From positions 31,819,398 to 31,883,397 of the forward strand of contig NC_092577.1 in assembly GCF_037975245.1 (NCBI RefSeq): a stretch of 64,000 bases of DNA, given 5' to 3'. The notes under the pieces are model-generated. The model was not told the origin of the DNA. It worked only from the letters and a program-made list of their open reading frames with translations, and did no database searches. The position numbers were made by a program, and so were the translations under genes. This DNA is from Apostichopus japonicus (Eukaryota > Echinodermata > Holothuroidea > Aspidochirotida > Stichopodidae). The first letter of the stretch is position 1; the number at the start of each line of letters is the position of its first letter. Shown piece after piece: positions 55,487-64,000 of the stretch.

Positions 55487-56764
55487 CACTGTGTATATAG
55501 TTCATTGCTATTATAATTTAATGATCTGACGACATAGCTAGCGGCCCTAATCGTTGGTAGGACCTATACCGTTGGGCCTAACTAACACGAACCCTCCGCA
55601 ATAAATCCCTTGAACCACTGAACTTGGGTGCAGAAGTCAAACTCAAGTTTAGTTGGAAGTGGCTCCTTGATTTGCAGAGTCCGATATACCACATATGCCG
55701 CGGCCATTTTTGTAATTTTTAATGCACGTATAATGCCCAAACTATCATTTAAGTTATTTGAACTTTGACTTTTAGACTTTGACATTATGTCATAGATCAC
55801 TGTGGCAATACATCACATTCACACCCCTAACGAGTTTGGAACCTCCACCACTTATAGCCTATTCCTTATTCCATGACCATGGTGGACTTTCAAGTACCAA
55901 CAAAAATTCCACTCCATGCATTTCCATAGCGATCGTTTGTATGCTAACCATTAGAGGGCTAATAGTCCGGAGCAGCCAACAAGTTACTACAATATCTGAT
56001 CATTATCACCCTGGCCCCATATATATACAGTTCATAGTACTTTACGTACGTGTATAGGGACTAGCGAAAACAATGATGGGGAAATCTGGTGAGCGTAGCG
56101 CGAAGCCATGGCAACAACTATAGTGCAGTAAAGTGTAATTCGTAGGTAGGTTAAATGATTAACGTTACGCTCTTGTAATTTGTTAATTTCTCTCAAGTCC
56201 TAGGCCCTAGGCCTATAGCTTGCAGTGCGTCGCCTATACGGCAAGTTACACTAACAGTAACGAGATAAGAATATGCCAATATGCTTAAAGGCGGATCCTA
56301 AGTGATAGCAAATCCAAAATCGATATGGTCGTATACAATGCTTCTTTATAAGCTGCGATCTTTTCTGTGTGTGTGTGCGTGTGTCCGTGGTTGTTTAGTA
56401 TATTTACTATAGTCAAGGCCTATACATATTAAACATGAACAACGTAGGCCTGTTGTAAACTGTAATGCGTAGGGATAGGCTAGTATGAATTTGAAGGGAT
56501 CTATATCTCATGTCACATGTCCTTTAATGATAGCCTTATACTCTTAATTAAGTAATATCTAAATGATAACAAAAACTGTAGGCAAACTGTTTATCCACTA
56601 GAGAGCCTGTGTAAGAGAATGCCTGTAAAAATAAGTTGGTCTGACGTTTCGATCCTAGCAGGATCTTCTTCAGAGGCTAAAAGACAAGTAACAGTAATAT
56701 TTCTCAAGTAATATCTAAAGTAATATTTCTCAAGGACTATAGCCTACTTGTATAGCCTACAGTA
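55487..56764. repeat. 1.3-kb dispersed direct repeat, copy 2
   Basis: Near-identical to 46055-47433 and in the same orientation about 9.4 kb away. It lacks the left arm of the 19-bp inverted repeat and the (GATA)n insert. It also carries the hammerhead-like motif at 56643-56673. Confidence 0.92.
56643..56673 (-). ncRNA. Hammerhead-like motif in the 1.3-kb repeat, copy 2
   Basis: Same sequence as 47259-47289: CUGAAGA, extra A, GAUCCU/AGGAUC hairpin, GAAACGUC on the minus strand. Confidence 0.45.
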
Positions 56765-57539
56765 ATGACTGAGATATGTACAAGTCCTGCAGTATTTGTG
56801 TTATAGAAAAACTAAATTCGATCTGGGCGAGGAAAATGCTTGAAAAGAAAAGCCCAAATCAATTATATTTTTGTTAGACCTAGTCTCATAGTATTCTTTA
56901 CTTTGCCATCAGAAAAAAAGATAATAAGCATTGGCCTATATAGTTAGACCTAGCCGAACTTCTTATGTGGGTGATAAACAGTAATAAGGCCACGGTAGGC
57001 TAGCCTATAGAGCAGACGCACTGAACAATGCGAAACATATAGACTATATACCAGCGAATTGATTGATTGCCGCGATTAGCTTAACCGCAGTTCGTTTTGA
57101 GTCTTAATATTGTCTAGTTAATTGCTCACTAGCTTGTTTGATCAGTTAATGCGCACTGGTTACAAGATACTGATTGTCTGTTTATATTAGTATTTATTTG
57201 TATGTTAGGGATTATGAATATTTTAAAAAAGAGTGACAAAGGCAAAGTTTGCCCGAACAGTCGAACACACAGATTCAGTAGTAAACATTATGTGTGTTGT
57301 AGTCTTGTAGAGCAGGAATTATATTATTCGACGGTCGTTAACATGCGTTTTCAGTACAGTGCGACTACTGTAGACTTCTCGGCCTATGCGCTATGTCACG
57401 TCAGGTATATCAGCAACTATAGCCTACTGCCTGTCCGCGGTCGAAGGGTCGTTCATGAGTGGTCATCATGGAGATTCGAGACCATTCAGACCAATGATAT
57501 ATTTTTCGCACATGTAATTTTTTTTCGACACCTTAAATC

Positions 57540-57615
57540 CCAGTGGGGGGGGGGCGACTAGCTTTCATGGGGGACTGTCGTCCCCCACGCCCCCCCCCCC
57601 GTAGCTACGCCACTG
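57540..57615. mobile_element. Right end of a hAT-like element
   Basis: A G-run, CGACTAGC, the hairpin GGGGGACTGTCGTCCCCC, a C-run and the terminus GTAGCTACGCCACTG. The matching left end is uncertain. Confidence 0.5.
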
Positions 57616-59040
57616 TGTGACTTCTATAGAATATCCTACAATCATATACTCATTCGTACTAGAAATAAAAGTTACGTTTGCCGCCAGGCCGCGCCGTGAG
57701 AATAATGACAGACTATACGTCTCAGAAGTGTTCTTACTTCTCATTGGTTAAAAACAAATTTCCTAAAACACTACTTTACATTAATTCACTGAATACAGCC
57801 TTTCAAGAATGTGGCAGTAGTCCTAATTAACTTAAGCATCACCGTATCTTTGCTCGATTTTCAAATTCAAATCAAGAATTAGATTGAGTTTGTTTTTGTA
57901 TTTGTATTTGTCATTTTTTACCAAGACCAGGAAGTTGTTATCGATAATCTTTGTAATGCTTGATGCACATATAAATAAAATCATGGAGGCAATTGCTGGA
58001 ACTATGAGATCAGTGACAAGAAAGTTCCAAATATTGTGGCTTGTTCTGTCACAACAAAATTTGGTTGGTGGGGGGGGGGAGGGGGAGGTGGTGCACATAT
58101 ACATGCACCACTCTAATGCAACTTTTTGAAGGTGTTGTAGTCAAGATAAATCAACATGAAATGTTAAAGCACTAACAACTGTATAATAAATCATATATTA
58201 AAGTAAAGGTATGTTTAAGAGTTATTAATTTACAACTTAGTAACATACAGGTCTTATCATGTCTACCATTATTGTGTTGATGCAACATTCATGGTCAGTA
58301 AGAACTGATGGGTTTGATCATAAACGAAAGCATGTTGATGTACCTGCATTGGTGTGGAACGTTAGTTGTTTACATACAAATTGTTTTTATTGGTAAGTTA
58401 TAATTGTTTATCTTAATGATGTTCCAAGTTCCTTGAGTTTTTGCTGAGCCATTTTATAAAAGTGGGAGTTATGGTCATTTTTACCAATGTTATGCCAAAG
58501 TAATGTACTTTTTGAGTGATACCGGATTTTTAAGGTGACAGTGATACAGCAGAATTATAAGAGACAACCTGAAAGTAATATTTTTGGTCAATAGAGATTT
58601 ATGTTAAGAGATTGACACACTTTAATTTTACAAATGTATTCATCGATGTACATGAAATTTTTTCATGGTTTAATACCTGTCATACCTTGTAATGGGTTGT
58701 GGCAGTTTCTAATTGTTGAGAAATTGTGATCATACATAATTAGTAAGATCAAACATTTTTTAGTCAAGGTTTTACTAGTATACTGCTTATACACATATGT
58801 TACCAACTTAGTGTGGTTTCACCATATTGTACATTGTGCATGAATATTCCTAGATTGATATAAACACTTTATTGCATTGATTATTCATATCACGTTTATG
58901 CAGTGCATTATTCATGTTTGAAGTTTCTAGTTTTCTCCCAATTTAACATTCTTACCCATTATATTAATTCCAAGATCTGCACTACTAAATTGCATTGTGT
59001 TATGTAATGTAATGTATGTTATGTAATGGAATAATCCCAC
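57616..59040. other. Intergenic stretch, nothing certain
   Basis: AT-rich sequence with a GGGGGGGGGAGGGGGAGG tract near 58071-58088. No gene is recognised. Confidence 0.4.
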
Positions 59041-59043
59041 ACA

Positions 59044-59480
59044 TCAACACATATAAGGCATAACTTTACACCTAAATTGTTTAAAAGTAACCAAATAGTG
59101 AGTAAATGTGAGTCTTGCATAGCAACACAAATAAGGGTAAATTGACACCTACATTGTGTTAAAGTAACCAAATATTGGGTAAATGTAAATCCTGCATAGC
59201 AACACAATAAAGTGTAAATTCACTTCTAAATTGTGTAAAAGAAACCAAATAGTGGGTAAATGTAAATCCTGCATAGCAACACAAATATTGGTAAATTCAC
59301 ACCTAAATTGTGTTAAAGTAACCAAATAGTGGGTAAATGTAAATCCTGCATAGCAACACAAATATTGGTAAATTCACACCTAAATTGTGTTAAAGTAACC
59401 AAATAGTGGGTAAATGTAAATCCTGCATAGCAACACAATAAAGGGTAAATGCACATCTAAATGTGGTTATAAGTACCCAT
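59044..59480. repeat. 77-bp tandem repeat, about 5.5 units
   Basis: GTAAATTCACACCTAAATTG, GTTAAAGTAACCAAATAGTG and GGTAAATGTAAATCCTGCAT recur at 59137, 59214, 59291 and 59368, an exact 77-bp step. The middle units are nearly identical. Confidence 0.95.
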
Positions 59481-60439
59481 ACATTGTGTCCACATGCGGG
59501 ATTTACATTTACCCGTTTTTCGTGTAAATAAACCTATTTAGTTTTTACAGTGTAGTTTGTTTGTCTTATTTTTACTTGTCAGAAAACGTATTTAATTCGA
59601 CGGAACTGAAGATCTAATTTCTCTTAATATTTGATAATGAAATCACAAAAGCGTGAGTAATTTCTCTGGGGTTTTTTATCCAGCGGTTTTGTACGAATGT
59701 GCCCCCCAAAAAACCTGCTTCTATGATTCAGGCTCTTTTGATAAAGGCGAGAGTGTTATTGTCATACTCCGATTAGCTTAAATTGTGTTACTGAATTATG
59801 ATGGTATATGGTAAAATCCGCGATAGAATTGAGCATTTAAATTATTTTTAAAAGATAGCGGTGATGACAATCTCGCTGATTTTGCTCTGCATTCGTTTAG
59901 TTCTAACTTCTACCCTTCAGATATCTGATTTCATAGATGGTTTGATCAGATTTCGCCACAAATAGAAAGAATTGTAAACTTGTAAAGTTCGGGAATGAAA
60001 CTACGTATACTCAAAGGAAAGGATTGTGTTAGATACTTAATTCCGCATGCGTTGAAATTGAATGTATATAGCCTAATTGTGATAAATGGGTGCAGAGATA
60101 GCCTAGGCCTAATCCTTGAAAGTGTCTCAGAAATACAAAATTTATGTTTGCTATTTTCATTCGGGCAATTTTGGTCGTTTCCGTTACGCTTTGCTTTGTA
60201 GATTAAAATTGCGATGGAGAAAGTGGTTACCACGTACGTAACTGAATTCCGCGCACACATCACTTCTTCAGATTGTTCCCACCTGCATGAAAACGCGCGA
60301 CCCACAACCCTACGCCTACCCCTCTAATCGCTTCCCGATGAGTTACGAAACCAGACCCATCGTATACAAAAGTCTACTTGGATTATTTGTCCCCTGATTT
60401 TTTTCTGCAGATGCCCATGCATTTCCCCAAACTAAATTT
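59481..60439. other. Intergenic stretch, nothing certain
   Basis: Open frames on both strands around 59946-60305 have no recognisable domain, and I do not call them genes. Confidence 0.4.
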
Positions 60440-61223
60440 CTAAGCCATGAGATCTTAAACTTAAGGAGGTTTGGGAGCATCTATCATTGGGTCTGGGAAG
60501 TGTTATTTCCGGTGATCTGGGAGGTATATTTGCCAAAAATCTCTTGTACGCTACGCGCGAACCCATGGTCGCGCTCCGCTTAGATAGTATCAGAGAACAG
60601 ACATGCGTCCCCACCATAATCCAATACTGATCTGCGCGCATGCACCAATATATTAACTGCGTCTGATTTTTCGAAATTTCCCTGACCAACATTCCTAAAC
60701 ATTCTTCCATCTTCTCGTGCAATTTTGATCGGTCTTTTAGGGGTTAAAGGAGGTTTTTCTGTATTGGCTGTCCAAAGATGAAATTTTGTGCAACATTATT
60801 GGTATGTTTTGAAGTGAATTTATTTCACGAGAAGTGTGAATTGTCAATTTCTGAACGAATAATGGGCTTAAAACCTTGAAAAGTAGGGCTGACGGGTATT
60901 GTGGGCCGCGACGTAGAATCACCTACAAATTTAGGCAATGATCCACAGGAGATGAGATGAGGTCGAACATGGTGTGTGACTGCATGGTGACAATCTTCAA
61001 AAAGGTTATGGATGGAAAAAATAATATTGGGAAAATACTTGGTTTACTCAGGCAAAAGTGAACATCTAGTTGGTTATTTTCAAGCCCGATATGCGCCATT
61101 TCCGGTGATCTGGGGGTGTCAAAACCAGAAATTTTCTTGTACGCTGCGCGCCAACCGATGGTGGCGCTCCGCTTAGATAGTCGTTCGCGCCCCCCGGGTT
61201 AGAAAATCCTGGATACGCCCCTG
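60440..61223 (+). mobile_element. hAT-like non-autonomous element, family 1 copy 3, 5'-truncated
   Basis: Homologous to the right part of 39588-41692 and in the same orientation, ending in CCTGGATACGCCCCTG at 61223. It carries two copies of the 90-bp module (about 60485-60590 and 61085-61190) but no nested MITE. The left border is approximate and no left terminal repeat is seen. Confidence 0.75.
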
Positions 61224-61999
61224 GTACACCACGATACGTTACTTTACCTATGTTCTGTTACTTCTTTTTTCGAAAATTTGGTCATCATATGTTTTCATTG
61301 TAGTGGTAACACATCATTTCAATCATCCGGAGAGTTTGGCAGGTTTCGCTTTACATGTGGACATAAACGTTTGTCTTTTTTTTTTTTTTATCACCAGTTA
61401 GCTTGTATAGGCATATTACAAATTACATCCGCTAAAAATCTCACTTTTATAGAGCTGCATCCTTTATCAGTTATCGCCGCATATTGATCGATATTTCAGG
61501 AACTTACGTCATAGGCACTATCACTTTTCTTTTGGATGTGTAGATTTTCTCCAGGTTCACAGAGAATTTGATCGTAGAAAAAATGATGGTGGTTGCGTTA
61601 TTATAAATATAATCCATGTGTTATCCAGGTTCACTATAGCTACAGGCTACGGTAGCCATGTTGGTGTGCCAATGATTAGCCTAGCTAGGCATATGTCTGT
61701 GATGTTATAGCTCTCTCATTGAAAACGAGGATTGCGTTTATTACAGGGGCTACACAATAAATCCAGCCAAGCAATTAATGTCAGACGCCCTCTACTTTAC
61801 TTCAACTTCTTATTTTGTCATACACCATCTAATGATCAATTGAGTTTGCGAAGACACAGGTAACTACTCTGGCCCGTCGTAAAACCCTTATTTATATCCG
61901 TGCAACATGGTCGTAATTTTGGAAGATGTCTTTGAAAACATTTGTTTTGCAAAATTTATGATCGACCATGGTCCTACAGTATGTGCAGTAAGCTGCATT
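61224..61999. other. Intergenic stretch, nothing certain
   Basis: No gene or repeat that I can support. Confidence 0.35.
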
Positions 62000-62312
62000 G
62001 AGAGCGTGGTGGCCAATTGGCAAAGGCGTCGGACTCGTGATCCAAGGATTGCTGGTTCGATTCCTGCCTAGTTCATTACGTTGTGTCCTTGGGCAAGATG
62101 CTTTATCTCACTTGCCTCTCTCCACCCAGGGGTTAAATGGGTACATGTGAGGTAACTTGTCATTGGGCGCAGTATATAACTGCTGCCGCCTGGAGGGATT
62201 GTCTCTGGGACAGGTTATCATTGAGCAGGGGTAATATAACTTGTAAGCGCTGTGATATGGTTTAACACGAATAGCGTAGCTAAATGCCTAATATTATTAT
62301 TATTATTATTGC
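62000..62312 (+). mobile_element. tRNA-derived SINE
   Basis: The head shows a pol III A box (TGGCCAATTGG at about 62010-62020) and B box (GGTTCGATTCC at 62054-62064), with an anticodon-arm-like GGACTCGTGATCC between. A tRNA-unrelated body follows (GGGTTAAATGGGTACATGTG, GCCGCCTGGAGGGATTGTCT), and the tail is an (ATT)n run. The body and tail exclude an ordinary tRNA gene. Confidence 0.85.
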
Positions 62313-64000
62313 ACAGAATCCAGCGGTAGTGCTACTACTTCTATTCTGTTGGGAACTTGTTGACACTTTCGCTTCGTTAGGTCATAACAATGAACCCGCT
62401 GTTCTGCAACTTCACTGTAATTGATCTAAGCTGCATCTGAGAATATTCCAACTGCAGACTGACTGTTTGGTGACCATGAACTGAGTGTTGTATGATTGTG
62501 TGTGGGGGGGGGGGGTGGGTGGGGAGGGGGGCTCAGACAGTGAAATACTGTTTCACCTCAATCATAGTAGAATGACTGTAGAATGCTGTATAGGCCTAGA
62601 TGTTTATGTTATTGGAGAACGCCAACGGGGTTGTTATATGTACTACTTGGAATGACCTGTTATAATTTGCAGTGACGGACATGTGGGTAATTTTTACACA
62701 CGTTACACACCTCTACACTGTGGGCAAACAAATTCATAAATTTTCGGGTCGGCCAAGTGCAAAGGTTGTGATGCTGATTTATATTTTTAGTTATTTTCAC
62801 TGATGTAATGCATAGTGGTAATTCAATATGACATATGTATGGGTGTAATATTCTTCACCTTGGAGGGACATATTTTTTGGGACATGCCTTCCCCTCCAAA
62901 GGTCAACAATAATTCTGCTTTTTACAAAAGTGTGACACTGTGACTGATGATTCAGTTGGGGGTGGGGGAGGTGTGGGGGTTGGTGGGGACGGGGCAGGCC
63001 CATATTAGCTACAAAATGGAAATATCAGAAACACAAAGATGAAAAAGAAACAAAGGAGATCTGACAAGTGCATGGTTCCAAATATTTACTTTTTTAAATT
63101 TCAATTTGATGATTCAGGGGCCAAGGCTGGGGTGCTTACCAACCACCCCCGGCAACCAGTCCGGCCCTAATAATTGGTACAATTTTTCATACCATCTTTT
63201 TTGTCAGAGTATAGCCTACTGCAGGAACAGTGTAATGAGCTTGACTGACCAGATCTGAATAAAATTTTCTTTCTATTGTGAAACTTTGCGATGGATTCAT
63301 TGTGCATGTGAGAAGGAACTGGGTCAAATATTCTACCCCTAATCCCCTTATTTAGTTTATTTTGTAAACATTTTACAATAACGACGGGGCTGATATTAGG
63401 GTGTGATTGAATTATAGTTATATTATAGTTCAAATGCTCAGTGTTCATTAAAAGTTACTTTATGAGCGTTTCGGACATCACTGAATGTTTCGGACATCAC
63501 CTTGGAAAAATGTTCACAATGCTGCATAACAATAACACATATTTCAGTAGTTAACAACAATATGAAGTAATAATTTTGGCTATTCAAACATGTTCAAGCA
63601 ACAAAAGTCTGCTTCAAAATATACACAACAGTCAGACAATAGCAGATTTACACTAGATCTTATGAATTTTTGAGTGAATGCACTTAATAAAACACCATAG
63701 AATGGGGAATCAACAAGGTGTACTGAAAAATAATGGCACTGGAAACAAATGCCCCGAGGCAAATATTTTCAAACTGAACATCTGGACAGAGCCGATAGGG
63801 TCAATGTCCAATGTTTGGTACTATCCAGCCATGTACATGGAAAATTTACTTTGCAAGAAAAATTAATTGAATGAAATTATATTCTAGTAATACTATCAGT
63901 ATCAATAACACCGAATTGTACCATACCTACAACACTAAGATTACTGTTAACAGCTCCTTTATGTGAGATTCAATATCATTAATGATCAGCTTGCTCCATC
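62313..64000. other. Intergenic stretch to the right edge
   Basis: G-rich tracts lie at about 62503-62530 and 62956-62995. No gene is recognised; short open frames at 63167-63866 match nothing known. Confidence 0.4.

Noticed and set aside
46055-56764. Direct repeats as the two LTRs of a retroelement
   Set aside because: No TG...CA ends, no target duplication, no primer-binding site and no gag or pol frames between them.
57202-57561. 119-codon plus-strand frame
   Set aside because: It ends in the G-run of a hAT-like element terminus and has no recognisable domain.
54889-57615. One 2.7-kb hAT-like element bounded by CAGGGGCGTAGCC and GCTACGCCACTG
   Set aside because: Flanking 8-bp sequences differ and the interior contains an independently repeated 1.3-kb block; treated as two separate ends.
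59946-60305. 119-codon minus-strand frame
   Set aside because: Unusual composition, overlapping open frame on the other strand and no similarity that I recognise.
62000-62070. Functional tRNA gene
   Set aside because: A and B boxes are present, but the cloverleaf is imperfect and the sequence continues into a SINE body with an (ATT)n tail.

Overview
The window looks like nuclear DNA of a marine invertebrate deuterostome, most likely an echinoderm. The reasons are intron-rich animal genes with GT-AG junctions, a moderately AT-rich base composition with frequent TAGGCCTA-type words, long (TA)n and (ATT)n microsatellites, many hAT-like elements with CAGGGGCGTA/TACGCCACTG ends, and several LINE remnants. 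The species cannot be named from the sequence alone.

Layout. 1-326: the first coding exon, on the minus strand, of a gene running off the left edge, probably an organic-anion transporter (SLCO/OATP). 4.9-9.3 kb: a complete seven-exon cathepsin B gene coding for 332 residues with the whole catalytic triad. 11.4-13.2 and 20.3-22.0 kb: two paralogous intronless genes on the minus strand for single-pass leucine-rich-repeat (LRR) receptors with tyrosine-motif tails. A decayed third LRR relative lies between them at about 18.1-18.6 kb. 23.9-28.9 kb: a 2-kb hAT-like element, MITE remnants and a 56-bp satellite. 29.1-39.1 kb: a decayed first exon and then an intact four-exon gene for a 188-residue four-transmembrane (MS4A-like) protein. 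Its introns are crowded with LINE pieces, microsatellites, a palindromic element and a MITE. A pair of U2-snRNA-derived repeats lies just upstream, at 31.2-31.6 kb.

39.1-64 kb has no convincing host gene. It holds (TA)n arrays, a 2.1-kb hAT-like element with another MITE nested in it, a 65-bp satellite, two 1.3-kb direct repeats, a 5-kb foldback-like element with terminal inverted repeats, other tandem repeats, and a tRNA-derived SINE near 62 kb.

The most interesting signal is a predicted hammerhead ribozyme at 39144-39188. It has the canonical CUGAUGA and GAAA boxes, a perfect stem I, a short stem III and a GUA cleavage triplet. It starts 38 nt after the stop codon of the four-TM gene on the same strand, with no AATAAA between. 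Related cores occur at 19.4 kb and, in a different version, at 23.3, 47.3 and 56.6 kb. This suggests a family of ribozyme-bearing mobile sequences, one of which may have entered a host 3' UTR.
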